From NCBI RefSeq assembly GCF_018613715.1, contig NZ_JAGGPT010000006.1, positions 806,001-870,000 of the forward strand: 64,000 nucleotides of DNA, in the 5' to 3' direction. Below are positions 45,801 through 55,783 of this stretch, in pieces. Both the position numbers and the translations under genes were made by a program. How positions within the stretch are numbered: position 1 is the stretch's first letter; every line of letters starts with the position of its first letter. Below the pieces are notes generated by a model. That model was not told the origin of the DNA and did no database searches. It saw only the letters and a program-made list of their open reading frames with translations. The DNA is from Chryseobacterium sp. ISL-6. GTDB taxonomy: Bacteria; Bacteroidota; Bacteroidia; Flavobacteriales; Weeksellaceae.

Positions 45801-46199
45801 ATGGTAACAGATCCAATTTCAGATTTCCTAACAAGAGTAAGGAACGCACAAAGCGCAGGCCACAAAGTGGTGGAAATTCCTGCATCGAAAATCAAAAAGG
45901 AGATTACGAAAATCTTATTTGATCAAGGGTATATCTTAAACTTCAAGTTTGAAGATAGCGCTGTTCAAGGGACAATCAAAATCGCTTTAAAGTATGACAA
46001 GCAAACTAACAAACCAGCTATTAAATCTATTCAGAGAGCTTCAAGACCAGGTTTGAGACAGTACAAAGGTTCAACTGAACTTCCAAGAGTACTAAACGGT
46101 TTGGGTGTAGCTATTATCTCAACTTCTAGAGGAGTAATGACAGATAAGAAAGCTAGAGAAGAGAAAGTAGGCGGTGAAGTAATCTGCTATGTTTATTAA
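45801..46199 (+). CDS. rpsH: 30S ribosomal protein S8
   Basis: Central-domain assembly protein and, in E. coli, the repressor of the spc operon. The 132-residue product has TDPISDFLTRVRNAQ and the C-terminal GVAIISTSRGVMTDKKAREEKVGGEVICYVY. The long leader with a hairpin in front is unusual inside this operon. Confidence 0.98.
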   Translation: MVTDPISDFLTRVRNAQSAGHKVVEIPASKIKKEITKILFDQGYILNFKFEDSAVQGTIKIALKYDKQTNKPAIKSIQRASRPGLRQYKGSTELPRVLNGLGVAIISTSRGVMTDKKAREEKVGGEVICYVY

Positions 46200-46216
46200 T
46201 TTTTAATCAAAGGAAA

Positions 46217-46762
46217 ATGTCAAGAATTGGTAAAGCAATTATAACAGTTCCTTCAGGTGTTACAGTTACTGAAAATAACGGTGTTGTAACAGTTAAAGGT
46301 CCAAAGGGAGAACTTACCCAGGAACTTACAGAAGGAATTACTTTAGAACAAAAAGATGGAGAACTGACTTTTAACAGACCATCTGATTCTAAGCAACACA
46401 GAGCGCTTCACGGTTTATACAGAGCGTTGATCAACAACATGATTGTAGGAACTGCTGAAGGTTTCACAAAACAGTTAGAACTAGTAGGGGTAGGATACAG
46501 AGCTTCTCATTCAGGTCAAAAACTTGAATTAGCTTTAGGATTCTCTCACGGTATTGTTTTAGAACTTCCAAAAGAAGTGGTAATCGATACATTGACTGAA
46601 AAAGGTAAAAACCCAATTATTACTTTAACGTCTTATGATAAGCAACTTCTTGGAATGGTGGCTGCAAAAATCCGCTCATTCAGAAAGCCTGAGCCGTACA
46701 AAGGAAAAGGTGTAAGATTCGTTGGTGAAAATGTTAGACGTAAAGCTGGTAAATCTGCTTAA
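46217..46762 (+). CDS. rplF: 50S ribosomal protein L6
   Basis: Two-domain protein near the sarcin-ricin loop. The 181-residue product has [16 protein letters not shown] at the start and the signature [22 protein letters not shown] at the end. Confidence 0.98.
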   Translation: MSRIGKAIITVPSGVTVTENNGVVTVKGPKGELTQELTEGITLEQKDGELTFNRPSDSKQHRALHGLYRALINNMIVGTAEGFTKQLELVGVGYRASHSGQKLELALGFSHGIVLELPKEVVIDTLTEKGKNPIITLTSYDKQLLGMVAAKIRSFRKPEPYKGKGVRFVGENVRRKAGKSA

Positions 46763-46776
46763 TAAATTATAAGAAA

Positions 46777-47130
46777 ATGGCATTAAGTAAATTAGAAAAA
46801 AGAATAAGAATAAAAAGAAGAGTAAGAGGAAAAATCTCTGGATCTTCTGAATTGCCAAGATTATCGGTATATAAGAGTAATAAGGAAATTTACGCTCAGT
46901 TAATCGACGATAAAAATGGTAAAACTTTAGTATCTGCTTCTTCTAGAGAGAAAGGAGTTGACGCTAATGGAACTAAAATTGAAGTTTCTGCTGCTGTTGG
47001 TAAAGCTATTGCTGCTAAAGCAGTTGCTGCAGGAATTGAAAGTATTGTGTTTGATAGAAACGGTTTCGTATACCATGGAAGAGTGAAAGCTCTAGCTGAT
47101 GGTGCGAGAGAAGGAGGACTTAAATTCTAA
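46777..47130 (+). CDS. rplR: 50S ribosomal protein L18
   Basis: 5S-rRNA-binding protein. The 117-residue product starts [19 protein letters not shown] and ends [18 protein letters not shown], as is usual for the family. Confidence 0.98.
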   Translation: MALSKLEKRIRIKRRVRGKISGSSELPRLSVYKSNKEIYAQLIDDKNGKTLVSASSREKGVDANGTKIEVSAAVGKAIAAKAVAAGIESIVFDRNGFVYHGRVKALADGAREGGLKF

Positions 47131-47149
47131 TCATTAAATTTCGGAAAAT

Positions 47150-47671
47150 ATGTTAGGACTAGATAATATAGAAAGAGTAAAACCGGGAGGATTAGAATTA
47201 AAAGATCGTCTCGTAGCTGTAAACAGAGTAACAAAAGTAACTAAAGGTGGTAGAGCTTTCGGGTTTTCTGCTATTGTTGTTGTTGGAAATGAAGAAGGAA
47301 TTATTGGTTACGGTTTAGGAAAATCTAAAGAAGTTGCTTCTGCAATTGCTAAGGCAGTTGAAGATGCTAAGAAAAATCTTGTGAAAGTTCCTGTAATGAA
47401 CCATACAATTCCTCACCAAACTACTGCTAGATACGGTGGTGCAGATATCTTCTTAAGACCTGCTTCTCACGGTACAGGACTTATCGCCGGTGGTGCGGTA
47501 AGAGCAGTATTGGAATCTGCTGGTATTCACGATATCCTTTCAAAATCTAAAGGATCTTCTAACCCTCACAATGTGGTGAAAGCTACTTTCAAAGCGTTGT
47601 TAGATATCAGAAGACCTGAAGAAATTGCAAGAATGAGAGGAGTTTCTTTAACTAAAGTGTTTAACGGTTAA
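47150..47671 (+). CDS. rpsE: 30S ribosomal protein S5
   Basis: Decoding-fidelity protein. The 173-residue product shows [21 protein letters not shown], the conserved [17 protein letters not shown] and [15 protein letters not shown]. Confidence 0.98.
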   Translation: MLGLDNIERVKPGGLELKDRLVAVNRVTKVTKGGRAFGFSAIVVVGNEEGIIGYGLGKSKEVASAIAKAVEDAKKNLVKVPVMNHTIPHQTTARYGGADIFLRPASHGTGLIAGGAVRAVLESAGIHDILSKSKGSSNPHNVVKATFKALLDIRRPEEIARMRGVSLTKVFNG

Positions 47672-47681
47672 TATAAAAACA

Positions 47682-47858
47682 ATGGCAACAATCAAAGTAA
47701 AGCAAGTAAGAAGCGCTATTGGAAGAACAAAAACCCAAAAGAGAACGCTTGAAGCATTAGGATTTAAGAAACTTCACCAAGTTGTAGAACACGAAGCTAC
47801 GCCTTCTATCTTAGGGATGATAGCTGCAGTTAGTCATTTACTTGAAGTTCAAAAATAA
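47682..47858 (+). CDS. rpmD: 50S ribosomal protein L30
   Basis: Small protein of 58 residues (MATIKVKQVRSAIGRTKTQK, then LEALGFKKLHQVVEHE). It lies 10 nt after rpsE and 18 nt before rplO. Position and sequence both fit L30. Confidence 0.96.
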   Translation: MATIKVKQVRSAIGRTKTQKRTLEALGFKKLHQVVEHEATPSILGMIAAVSHLLEVQK

Positions 47859-47876
47859 TTTTAAAAAGAAATTAAA

Positions 47877-48326
47877 ATGAATTTAAACAACATAAAACCT
47901 GCTGCAGGTTCTACTTTTAATTCAAAAAGAATTGGTAGAGGACAAGGTAGTGGAAAAGGAGGTACTTCTACAAAAGGTCACAAAGGTCAAAAAGCTAGAG
48001 CTGGTTATTCTCAGAAGATCGGTTTCGAAGGTGGTCAGATGCCTTTACAAAGAAGATTACCTAAGTTCGGTTTCAAAAATGTAAACAGAAAAGAATTTAG
48101 AGCAATTAACCTGGATTCTATCCAGACTTTAATAGAAAATAAATCTATAACAGGAGATATTACTAAAGAAGTTCTAATCGAAAACGGTTTAGCTACTAAA
48201 AACGAAATTGTGAAGATTATGGGTAGAGGTGAATTGAAATCTGCGGTTTCAATCTCTGCTGACAAATTCACTAAATCTGCTGAAGAGCTTATTGCTAAAG
48301 CAGGTGGAAAAGCAATTACATTATAA
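47877..48326 (+). CDS. rplO: 50S ribosomal protein L15
   Basis: The 149-residue product has the Gly/Lys-rich N-terminal part (RIGRGQGSGKGGTSTKGHK, RLPKFGFKN) and the C-terminal VSADKFTKSAEELIAKAGGK. It precedes secY by 9 nt, the usual order. Confidence 0.97.
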   Translation: MNLNNIKPAAGSTFNSKRIGRGQGSGKGGTSTKGHKGQKARAGYSQKIGFEGGQMPLQRRLPKFGFKNVNRKEFRAINLDSIQTLIENKSITGDITKEVLIENGLATKNEIVKIMGRGELKSAVSISADKFTKSAEELIAKAGGKAITL

Positions 48327-48335
48327 TAGTAACTA

Positions 48336-49715
48336 ATGAAAGAATTTATACAAACCCTCAAAAATATTTGGAGCCTTAAAGAATTAAGAGATAAAATTAT
48401 CTTCACTTTAGGTATTATCCTTGTGTATAGATTCGCATCTTATATCTCTCTACCTGCAATTAATCTTGCACAAGTAGGAGATCTCTTAGAGCATTATAAA
48501 AGTCAAGGCGGTAACAAGCAAGGAGCAGGTCTCCTTGGCTTGCTTTCGTCGTTTACAGGGGGGGCTTTCAGCCACGCTTCTGTTATGGCACTTGGTATAA
48601 TGCCTTATATTTCAGCTTCTATTATTGTTCAGTTGATGGGGATGGCAATTCCTTATCTTCAGAAACTTCAGAAAGATGGAGAGTCAGGTAGAAATACATT
48701 GAATCAAATAACTAGATGGTTAACTATCGGAGTTTGTTTAGTACAGGCACCTTCTTATTTAACTTCTATTACTCAATTATTTTTGCCGTATGCTCAGTTC
48801 CAGTCTGCATATTATGTAGAGCCAAATTCTATCATGTTCTGGTTACCAAGTATTGTTATTTTGGTTGCCGGTTCAGTATTTGCAATGTGGCTAGGTGAGA
48901 AAATTACTGACAAGGGAATCGGAAATGGTATTTCTATCCTTATTATGGTTGGTATCTTATCTAGATTACCTGAAGCATTTGTACAGGAAATGGCCGTGCA
49001 GAACGGAAAAGGAGGGATGGGGTCTATTATGATCCTTATTGAGGTAATATTCTGGATGTTGGTTGTTCTCTTAGCAGTAGTACTATCTGTTGCTGTGAGA
49101 AAAATTCCAATTCAATATGTAAGCAGAGCGCAAGCAAGAGGAGGTGTAAATAAAAATCTTATGCAAGGAGCAAGACAGTGGATCCCATTGAAAGTTAATG
49201 CGGCTGGAGTTATGCCAATCATCTTTGCTCAGGCATTGATGTTCGTACCAGGTTTATTAACCAAATTTGACGAATCCAATACTTTTCTTGCAGGTTTCAA
49301 AAATGTTTTTAGCTGGCAATACAATGTATTGTTTGCATTGCTAATTATAATCTTTTCATTTTTCTATACTGCGATTACAATTCCGGTTAACCAAATGGCT
49401 GATGATTTAAAGAGAAACGGAGGTTTAGTACCGAAAGTAAGACCAGGAAAAGAGACGGCTGATTATTTAGATGATATTTTATCAAAAATTACCTTGCCAG
49501 GTGCAATATTTTTATCTATCTTTGCAATCCTTCCGGCAATTGTACACGGAAGCTTAGTTCAGACAGATGCGTTCGCCCTATTTTTCGGGGGAACATCACT
49601 ATTGATTATGGTTGGAGTTATTTTAGATACTGTTCAACAGATTAATACATATCTGCTGAACCATCATTATGATGGCTTAATGCAGTCTAAATTATCAAGA
49701 ACGACTGGATATTAA
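48336..49715 (+). CDS. secY: Preprotein translocase subunit SecY
   Basis: Central channel of the Sec translocon in the inner membrane. The 459-residue product has ten transmembrane helices. Signatures include SFTGGAFSHASVMALGIMPY (about 68-90), KITDKGIGNGISILI and the late loop VNQMADDLKRNGGLVPKVRPGKET. Complete. Confidence 0.98.
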   Translation: MKEFIQTLKNIWSLKELRDKIIFTLGIILVYRFASYISLPAINLAQVGDLLEHYKSQGGNKQGAGLLGLLSSFTGGAFSHASVMALGIMPYISASIIVQLMGMAIPYLQKLQKDGESGRNTLNQITRWLTIGVCLVQAPSYLTSITQLFLPYAQFQSAYYVEPNSIMFWLPSIVILVAGSVFAMWLGEKITDKGIGNGISILIMVGILSRLPEAFVQEMAVQNGKGGMGSIMILIEVIFWMLVVLLAVVLSVAVRKIPIQYVSRAQARGGVNKNLMQGARQWIPLKVNAAGVMPIIFAQALMFVPGLLTKFDESNTFLAGFKNVFSWQYNVLFALLIIIFSFFYTAITIPVNQMADDLKRNGGLVPKVRPGKETADYLDDILSKITLPGAIFLSIFAILPAIVHGSLVQTDAFALFFGGTSLLIMVGVILDTVQQINTYLLNHHYDGLMQSKLSRTTGY

Positions 49716-49718
49716 TTT

Positions 49719-49934
49719 ATGGCAAAACAAAAACATATTGAACAAGACGGCGTGATAACGGAAGCACTTTCGAACGCCCAGTTCCGTGTAGAGCTAGAAA
49801 ATGGGCATATACTTATCGCTCATATTTCTGGTAAAATGAGAATGCATTATATTAAACTTTTACCTGGTGATAAGGTAAAACTAGAAATGTCTCCCTATGA
49901 TTTGACAAAAGGGAGAATTACTTTTAGATATTAA
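49719..49934 (+). CDS. infA: Translation initiation factor IF-1
   Basis: The 71-residue OB-fold protein ([37 protein letters not shown]) binds the A site during initiation. Located between secY and rpmJ, 3 nt after secY. A hairpin follows. Confidence 0.97.
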   Translation: MAKQKHIEQDGVITEALSNAQFRVELENGHILIAHISGKMRMHYIKLLPGDKVKLEMSPYDLTKGRITFRY

Positions 49935-49940
49935 ACAAAC

Positions 49941-49971
49941 GCCAAATGGAGTCTTCGGGTTTCCATTTGGC
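49941..49971 (+). promoter_or_regulatory. Hairpin between infA and rpmJ
   Basis: GCCAAATGGA / TCCATTTGGC, a perfect 10-bp stem with an 11-nt loop (GTCTTCGGGTT), inside the operon and followed by TATTGTT. It may attenuate or be a processing or protein-binding site. Confidence 0.65.
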
Positions 49972-49997
49972 TATTGTTAAAAAATAAATACTATCAA

Positions 49998-50114
49998 ATG
50001 AAAGTTAGAGCATCAATAAAAAAAAGAAGCGCTGATTGCAAGATTGTACGCAGAAAAGGTGTGCTTTTCGTAATCAACAAGAAGAACCCAAAATTTAAAC
50101 AAAGACAAGGCTAA
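49998..50114 (+). CDS. rpmJ: 50S ribosomal protein L36
   Basis: The 38-residue product ([20 protein letters not shown], then [18 protein letters not shown]) retains one of the four usual zinc ligands, so it is the zinc-free type. Located between infA and rpsM, as expected. Confidence 0.95.
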   Translation: MKVRASIKKRSADCKIVRRKGVLFVINKKNPKFKQRQG

Positions 50115-50123
50115 TATTAAATT

Positions 50124-50501
50124 ATGGCGAGAATTGCAGGTATTGATTTACCAAAAAACAAAAGAGGCGTTATCGGTTTAACTTATATTTATGGGGTTGG
50201 TAGAAGTACATCTTCTGAAATCCTTAAAAATGCCGGTATCAGCGAAGACAAGAAAGTCAACGAATGGAATGACGATGAATTGGCTGCAATTAGAACTTAC
50301 ATCTCTGAAAACGTTAAAGTAGAAGGAGAATTGCGTTCTGAAGTGCAATTGAACATCAAGAGATTGATGGACATAGGATGCCAACGAGGAATACGTCACA
50401 GACTAGGACTACCTTTAAGAGGCCAGAGAACGAAAAACAACTCTAGAACCCGTAAAGGAAAGAGAAAAACTGTTGCTAACAAGAAAAAGGCAAGTAAATA
50501 A
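50124..50501 (+). CDS. rpsM: 30S ribosomal protein S13
   Basis: Head protein contacting the 50S and P-site tRNA. The 125-residue product has [20 protein letters not shown] and the signature [22 protein letters not shown]. Confidence 0.98.
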   Translation: MARIAGIDLPKNKRGVIGLTYIYGVGRSTSSEILKNAGISEDKKVNEWNDDELAAIRTYISENVKVEGELRSEVQLNIKRLMDIGCQRGIRHRLGLPLRGQRTKNNSRTRKGKRKTVANKKKASK

Positions 50502-50513
50502 TCGTTAGGAATT

Positions 50514-50903
50514 ATGGCAAAACAAACTAAAGTAGTTAAAAAAAGAAAAGTAAAAGTTGAAGCTATTGGTGAAGCGCATATTCAAGCTTCTTTCAATAAC
50601 ATCATCATTTCTTTAACAAATAAAAGCGGAGAAGTTATCTCTTGGGCGTCTGCCGGTAAAATGGGTTTCAGAGGTTCTAAAAAGAATACTCCATTTGCTG
50701 CTCAAATGGCAGCTGAAAATTGCTCTAATGTTGCTCACGAAGCTGGGTTAAGAAGAGTTAAGGTGTTTGTGAAAGGTCCAGGTGCAGGTAGAGAATCTGC
50801 TATCAGAACTATTCACAATTCAGGAATTGAAGTTAGCGAAATCATTGATGTGACTCCTATGCCACACAATGGATGTAGACCACCAAAAAGAAGAAGAGTT
50901 TAA
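50514..50903 (+). CDS. rpsK: 30S ribosomal protein S11
   Basis: Platform protein. The 129-residue product shows [20 protein letters not shown] and ends in [18 protein letters not shown], the family signature. Confidence 0.98.
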   Translation: MAKQTKVVKKRKVKVEAIGEAHIQASFNNIIISLTNKSGEVISWASAGKMGFRGSKKNTPFAAQMAAENCSNVAHEAGLRRVKVFVKGPGAGRESAIRTIHNSGIEVSEIIDVTPMPHNGCRPPKRRRV

Positions 50904-50922
50904 TTTTTAGAATTTACCCATT

Positions 50923-51531
50923 ATGGCAAGATATATTGGACCTAAAACTAAGATTGCTAGAAAGTTTGGTGCTGCAATCTACGGAGATGATAAAAACTTC
51001 GAAAAGAGAAAAAACCAACCGCCAGGACAACATGGTCCTAACAAAAGAAGAGGTGCTAAAAAATCAGAATATGCAGTTCAGTTAGCTGAAAAGCAAAAAG
51101 CTAAATATACTTATGGTATTTTAGAAAAGCAATTTGCAAACTTATTCGATAAAGCACACAGAAGTAAAGGTGTAACAGGTGAAGTTTTATTACAGCTTTG
51201 CGAATCAAGATTGGATAACGTTGTATATAGATTAGGTTTTGCTAAAACAAGATCTGGTGCAAGACAGTTAACTTCTCACAGACACATCACTGTGAATGGT
51301 GAGATTCTTAACATTCCGTCTTATTTAGTGAAAGCTGGTGATGTAATCGCTGTAAGAGAAAAATCTAAATCTCTAGAGGTTGTTGCTGATGCTTTGGCAT
51401 CAAAAGCAAACTATGAGTGGTTACAATTCAACGATGAGAAAAAAGAAGGTACTTTCGTATCTGCTCCTGAGAGAATCCAAATTCCGGAAGACATCAAGGA
51501 ACAGCTTATCGTCGAACTTTACTCTAAATAA
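50923..51531 (+). CDS. rpsD: 30S ribosomal protein S4
   Basis: Assembly-initiating protein with an S4 RNA-binding domain (about 95-155: [23 protein letters not shown]). The 202-residue product is complete. In many bacteria S4 represses this alpha operon. Confidence 0.98.
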   Translation: MARYIGPKTKIARKFGAAIYGDDKNFEKRKNQPPGQHGPNKRRGAKKSEYAVQLAEKQKAKYTYGILEKQFANLFDKAHRSKGVTGEVLLQLCESRLDNVVYRLGFAKTRSGARQLTSHRHITVNGEILNIPSYLVKAGDVIAVREKSKSLEVVADALASKANYEWLQFNDEKKEGTFVSAPERIQIPEDIKEQLIVELYSK

Positions 51532-51564
51532 TTTTTTAATCAAATTTTTGCTCAACCCAATAAT

Positions 51565-52560
51565 ATGGCAATTTTACAATTCATAAAACCCGATAAAGTA
51601 ATTTTACTTAACTCTGATGAATTTAAAGGTCAATTTGAATTCAGACCTTTAGAACCAGGTTTCGGGCTTACAATAGGTAATGCTTTGAGAAGAGTGTTGC
51701 TTTCTTCTCTGGAAGGATATGCTATTTCATCTATCAAAATAGAAGGTGTAGAGCACGAATTTTCAACTATTCCAGGAGTAATCGAAGACGTTACTGAAAT
51801 TATTCTTAACCTTAAGCAGGTTAGATTAAAATCTACAGCAGAAAACCAGTCTAATGAGCAGGTTATCGCTAAGGTTTCAGGTCAAACGATTATTACTGCT
51901 GGAGATTTAGGTAAATCAATCAACGGATTTGAGATCTTGAATCCAGAGTTGGTTATTTGTAACCTAAACAGTGATGTAACTTTCGAAATTACTTTCAATG
52001 TAGAAAAGGGTAGAGGGTATGTTCCTTCTGAACAAAATAAGTCGAACAATGCACCAGTAGGTACTATTGCAATCGATTCTATTTTTACGCCAATTAAGAA
52101 AGTACAATACAGCATTGAAAATTATCGTGTAGAGCAAAAGACAGACTACGAAAAACTTGTATTAGATATAGAAACTGATGGTTCCATCAGTCCTCAAAAT
52201 GCTTTAACAGAAGCTTCTAAGATATTAATTTATCACTTCATGTTGTTCTCTGATGAGAGAATCACTCTTGAAACTGAAGCTGTAAAAGCATCTATCCAAT
52301 ATGACGAAGAAACTCTTCATACAAGACAACTTCTTAAATCTAAATTAGCAGATATGGATCTTTCAGTGAGAGCTCTAAACTGTTTGAAGGCGGCAGAAGT
52401 AGAAACGTTAGGAGAATTAGTTTCTTACAGTAAGTCTGATTTGATGAAATTCAGAAATTTTGGTAAAAAATCTTTGACAGAACTAGAAGAATTAGTGCAT
52501 TCAAAAGGTCTTAACTTCGGTTTCGACGTTGCAAAATATAAGTTAGACGCTGATAAATAA
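51565..52560 (+). CDS. rpoA: RNA polymerase subunit alpha
   Basis: The 331-residue product has the N-terminal assembly domain (about 1-230: [19 protein letters not shown]) and the C-terminal domain (about 265-325: [30 protein letters not shown]) for promoter and activator contact. The linker is intact. Confidence 0.98.
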   Translation: MAILQFIKPDKVILLNSDEFKGQFEFRPLEPGFGLTIGNALRRVLLSSLEGYAISSIKIEGVEHEFSTIPGVIEDVTEIILNLKQVRLKSTAENQSNEQVIAKVSGQTIITAGDLGKSINGFEILNPELVICNLNSDVTFEITFNVEKGRGYVPSEQNKSNNAPVGTIAIDSIFTPIKKVQYSIENYRVEQKTDYEKLVLDIETDGSISPQNALTEASKILIYHFMLFSDERITLETEAVKASIQYDEETLHTRQLLKSKLADMDLSVRALNCLKAAEVETLGELVSYSKSDLMKFRNFGKKSLTELEELVHSKGLNFGFDVAKYKLDADK

Positions 52561-52566
52561 TTAATA

Positions 52567-53094
52567 ATGAGACACGGTAAAAAATTCAATCACTTAGGAA
52601 GAACAGCTTCTCATAGAAGTGCTTTACTTTCTAATATGGCTTGTTCTCTAATTGAGCATAAAAGAATCAACACTACTGTAGCTAAAGCGAAAGCTTTAAG
52701 AGTATATGTTGAGCCCCTATTAACAAAAGCAAAAGAAGATACTACACATAACAGAAGAATTGTTTTTTCATATCTTCAAAGTAAAGAAGCAGTAACTGAA
52801 TTATTCAGAACAGTAGCTCCAAAAATCGCTGAGAGAAATGGCGGTTATACAAGAATCATCAAAACTGGTTTCAGACAAGGTGATGCTGCTGATATGGCTC
52901 TTATCGAGTTAGTAGATTTCAATGAGCTTTACAATCCTAATGCTGAAGAGAAAAAAGCTACAAGAAGAAGTAGAAGAGCTACAACTGCTAAAAAAGTAGA
53001 AGCTGTAGTTGCTGATGCTCCTGTAGTAGAAGAAAAAGTGGAAGCTCCTACAGCTGAAGCTGCAGACTCTACTGAAGAGAAAACTGAAGAATAA
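52567..53094 (+). CDS. rplQ: 50S ribosomal protein L17 with acidic C-terminal extension
   Basis: The 175-residue product starts with the normal L17 text ([20 protein letters not shown]). About 45 residues beyond the usual family length are a low-complexity Ala/Glu/Val/Thr-rich tail ([19 protein letters not shown]... EEKTEE). Last gene of the cluster, followed by a terminator. Confidence 0.95.
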   Translation: MRHGKKFNHLGRTASHRSALLSNMACSLIEHKRINTTVAKAKALRVYVEPLLTKAKEDTTHNRRIVFSYLQSKEAVTELFRTVAPKIAERNGGYTRIIKTGFRQGDAADMALIELVDFNELYNPNAEEKKATRRSRRATTAKKVEAVVADAPVVEEKVEAPTAEAADSTEEKTEE

Positions 53095-53114
53095 TATTCA
53101 TTCAGATATATATA

Positions 53115-53144
53115 AAAAACCGTTCAATTACTGAACGGTTTTTT
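53115..53144 (+). terminator. Terminator of the ribosomal cluster
   Basis: AAAAACCGTTCA / TGAACGGTTTTT, 12-bp stem, 5-nt loop, T-run. It lies 20 nt after the rplQ stop. Confidence 0.92.
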
Positions 53145-53193
53145 TTGTTTTTATAATCTGGATTTTAAGATACAGTATCATTACGAAGTCATA

Positions 53194-53628
53194 TTAGATC
53201 TTCGTTCTTTTCAATTCAATCACATTATTACCCTGTTCAAGGTGTAAACTATCACCCTTCACTCTTGCGGTCATATCATCTTTTTTATAAATGGTTTCCC
53301 CGTCTTTGCTTTCTGTTTTAGGAAGAGTAAAGGTTTTCTTATTACTTGTTATAGCAACAGTAGTTTCTTTCGGATCATTCTTAAAAACAACTTTTACCAA
53401 AGATCCGTCGGTTGCTTTATAAACATAATCTGTTTTTTCAATTCTTTTGCCATTCACATCAACAATTGATGTGTTTTCGGAGGCTGAGTCAATTTTCCCA
53501 TTGGCATCTGTAATTATGGAAGCAGAGCTATCAATTTTGAGAACGTTTTTATTTCCACTCTCAGCTTTTTTACAACTTACAAATGATAATGCAGCAAGTG
53601 AAGCTGTTATTAGAAGTTCTTTTTTCAT
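53194..53628 (-). CDS. Predicted lipoprotein, unknown
   Basis: The 144-residue product has a lipobox (SFVSC, Cys19) and then a beta-rich domain with KTDYVYKATDGSLVKVVFKN and DGETIYKKDDMTARVKGDSL, resembling small exported membrane-associated proteins of Bacteroidota. No family name. ATG at 53628 is preferred to the start at 53652, since it gives a clean signal peptide. Confidence 0.7.
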   Translation of the reverse strand: MKKELLITASLAALSFVSCKKAESGNKNVLKIDSSASIITDANGKIDSASENTSIVDVNGKRIEKTDYVYKATDGSLVKVVFKNDPKETTVAITSNKKTFTLPKTESKDGETIYKKDDMTARVKGDSLHLEQGNNVIELKRTKI

Positions 53629-53737
53629 GTATATTATTTTTAATATGTTCAATTTAATTAATTCTTAATGATAAGAGAAATTTGATTAAATTTAGTAAAA
53701 ACAAAAAACAAACCAATAACCACGAACTCAAATTTAA

Positions 53738-53757
53738 AATTACACAAAAGTGTAATT
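53738..53757. promoter_or_regulatory. Perfect 20-bp inverted repeat, likely response-regulator operator (site 1)
   Basis: Arms AATTACAC (53738-53745) and GTGTAATT (53750-53757) around AAAA. The right arm runs into the -33 TTG (53756-53758). The -7 element GAAATTTG follows after 20 nt. The same design, with weaker left arm, occurs at 56625-56644. Confidence 0.75.
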
Positions 53758-53786
53758 GATTCTACTTTGTTTTCTGTTGAAATTTG
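53756..53786 (+). promoter_or_regulatory. Promoter of the two-component operon
   Basis: TTG (53756-53758), 20 nt, GAAATTTG (53779-53786); the -7 element deviates in its first base from TAnnTTTG. The inverted repeat overlaps the -33 TTG. About 21 nt from the -7 element to the ATG. Confidence 0.6.
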
Positions 53787-53807
53787 TATTAAACAAAAAT
53801 AACGGAC

Positions 53808-54440
53808 ATGAGCATTTCCATAGCTATAGTAGAAGATGAAAAAAACTACAACAATGCGTTGAAGAAAGTCATCAATTACCAGACTGACATGAAAGTGATC
53901 GCTCAGTTTTATGATGGAAATGATGCACTAAACAATCTCTCTAAAATTTCTCCCAACGTTGTCATGATGGATATTCAGCTTCAGGATATGCTTGGAATTG
54001 AAATCATAGAAAAATTACGTAAGGATATGCCGGATACTCAGTTTATTATGTGTACGAGTTTTGAAGATGACGAAAAGATCTTCAATTCCCTAAAAGCTGG
54101 TGCAATGGGCTATCTTATAAAAGGAGAAAGCATGGATAAGATTCTTACTTCTATCCGTGATGTATATAATGGTGGTGCTCCCATGAGCTTTTCTATAGCA
54201 AGAAGGGTCTTGAATCATTTTGAAAAGAAGATCACAGATGTAAAAGGATATGATGAACTGACCAATCGTGAGAAGGAAATTCTTGAACTCCTTTCGCGAG
54301 GACTGTTATACAAAGAAATTGCAGATCAGAAATGCATTAGCATGGATACCGTAAAAAAGCATGTCGGAAATATCTATAGAAAATTGCATGTAAGCAATAA
54401 AGTAGAAGCGATCAATAAATTTAACCATTTTAAAAACTAA
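53808..54440 (+). CDS. NarL/FixJ-type response regulator
   Basis: The 210-residue product has a receiver domain (about 1-125) with the acidic pocket EDE near residue 9-11, phosphoacceptor Asp55 (VVMMDIQL), Ser/Thr switch in MCTSFEDD and the Lys in YLIKGE, then a LuxR-type helix-turn-helix (about 140-205: LTNREKEILELLSRGLLYKEI, STDTVKKHVGN-like MDTVKKHVGNIYRKL). First gene of a four-gene operon with its own histidine kinase. It is the likely binder of the inverted repeat at its own promoter. Confidence 0.93.
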   Translation: MSISIAIVEDEKNYNNALKKVINYQTDMKVIAQFYDGNDALNNLSKISPNVVMMDIQLQDMLGIEIIEKLRKDMPDTQFIMCTSFEDDEKIFNSLKAGAMGYLIKGESMDKILTSIRDVYNGGAPMSFSIARRVLNHFEKKITDVKGYDELTNREKEILELLSRGLLYKEIADQKCISMDTVKKHVGNIYRKLHVSNKVEAINKFNHFKN

Positions 54441-54446
54441 GAAACC

Positions 54447-55190
54447 ATGAGAACGTTAGAAACAAAAAGAGAGATTATTAAATTAATATTTGATAATCTG
54501 AATAATCTCACTAAAGAAGACTTAATATCAATTTCAGATCTATGTTCATCTATCTCAAACATTGATTCAATTGGTAAGAAAAGAGATTTGGATATCTTAA
54601 ATTTGGTGAATTTTTATAGGAATCCAAATCCTGTACCTGCACCTATAGGAGAAGGTTCAATTAGAATGTTTAACCGTCAAAGCTTTTCATATTTACAAAA
54701 AGTGTTTGTTATTCAGCCCAATATTGTAAATTTTTTGTTGGATGAAGGAAGTAATAAAATTGACATTTTTTTATTAGAAAGAGAAAAGAATCTTGATGTT
54801 GCTTATGGGAACTCGACTGATAAACAGTTCTATTATATCAATGGAGTAAACGGTGGCACCATAATGAGTGATTTTGTTAATCAAAGGAAGTTGTTTGAAG
54901 GGAATCTAAAAAATTTACTGGACATAAAGAAAAACCCTAATGGCCATATATGCCCTACCAAAATTATGATTGATAAGATAGATCTGGAAAAATTTAATCA
55001 ATTTAAAGTAGGGAAAAATAATCCACAAGTGGAATTAGTGACTGGAATTAACCAAGATAGATCCAACAGTGATTTCTTTAATAGGGTAACATTAGTAATG
55101 AATTTTGTAAGTGAGATAGATGGTACACTTATTCCAGATCCAAATTATTATTTTGATACCTATCATCTTTGTCCTCCAGGGACTTGTTAA
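54447..55190 (+). CDS. Cytoplasmic protein of unknown family in the two-component operon
   Basis: The 247-residue product has no signal peptide or membrane helix and I recognise no domain. An N-terminal helical part (about 1-55) is followed by mixed alpha/beta sequence; it ends in a peculiar short tail HLCPPGTC with two cysteines. It begins 6 nt after the response-regulator gene and ends 2 nt before the membrane protein gene, so it is embedded in the operon and probably part of the signalling. Confidence 0.7.
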   Translation: MRTLETKREIIKLIFDNLNNLTKEDLISISDLCSSISNIDSIGKKRDLDILNLVNFYRNPNPVPAPIGEGSIRMFNRQSFSYLQKVFVIQPNIVNFLLDEGSNKIDIFLLEREKNLDVAYGNSTDKQFYYINGVNGGTIMSDFVNQRKLFEGNLKNLLDIKKNPNGHICPTKIMIDKIDLEKFNQFKVGKNNPQVELVTGINQDRSNSDFFNRVTLVMNFVSEIDGTLIPDPNYYFDTYHLCPPGTC

Positions 55191-55192
55191 CT

Positions 55193-55783
55193 ATGATACA
55201 AGATTTTATATATTACTTTTTACTAGTGATGTGTCTTGTTGCTTCATTTTATAATGAAAAGGCAAGGCATAATTGCTTTTGGCTATACTTTCTACTGGTT
55301 TTATTTTATGAAATATTATTTTATTTTAGAGTGATTGGTGTTGAAATTTATGCAACATCGCCTATAGTATATTCATTATTTTTCATAAATGTTTATCTAA
55401 AAGAACTGTATAATGAAAAACGCTTTATTAGGTACATATCAAATGCAGTACTATTAATTGTTGGAGTTGTATTATACCCTAGTAGTAAAGGATATTCTAT
55501 CAATTTGGGTATAATGATGTCTTTTATATTTATACTTTGTGGTCTAATTTGGTTATTTAACCAGTTTAAAAATAATAGTCAGATCCCCATAATATCTAAA
55601 CAATTCTTTTGGGTAAGTGTATCTTTATTACTCTGGGCTGTTTTTTTTCTATTTAGAGTAACTCCTATGTATTTATTTGAAAAATCAGATGACGAGTTTC
55701 TTGCTGTATTAAATAGGATATTTCAACTGGTTACGATTACATCTTATATAATCTTTTTTAAAGGACTATTGTGTAAATTATGA
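55193..55783 (+). CDS. Seven-helix membrane protein, probable sensor partner
   Basis: The 196-residue product is almost entirely membrane-embedded, with about seven helices (near 5-22, 28-46, 51-70, 80-97, 103-125, 134-156 and 170-190) and short loops. No family is recognised. The ATG at 55193 is preferred to the frame start at 55169. Its stop overlaps the kinase gene by 4 bases (ATGA). Because the kinase has almost no extracytoplasmic part, this protein is a good candidate for the signal-sensing partner. Confidence 0.75.
   Translation: MIQDFIYYFLLVMCLVASFYNEKARHNCFWLYFLLVLFYEILFYFRVIGVEIYATSPIVYSLFFINVYLKELYNEKRFIRYISNAVLLIVGVVLYPSSKGYSINLGIMMSFIFILCGLIWLFNQFKNNSQIPIISKQFFWVSVSLLLWAVFFLFRVTPMYLFEKSDDEFLAVLNRIFQLVTITSYIIFFKGLLCKL

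Noticed and set aside
53738..53757. The perfect palindrome as a terminator of the upstream lipoprotein
   Set aside because: The lipoprotein gene runs on the minus strand and away from it; the repeat is AT-rich with no T-run and overlaps a promoter, so an operator is more likely.
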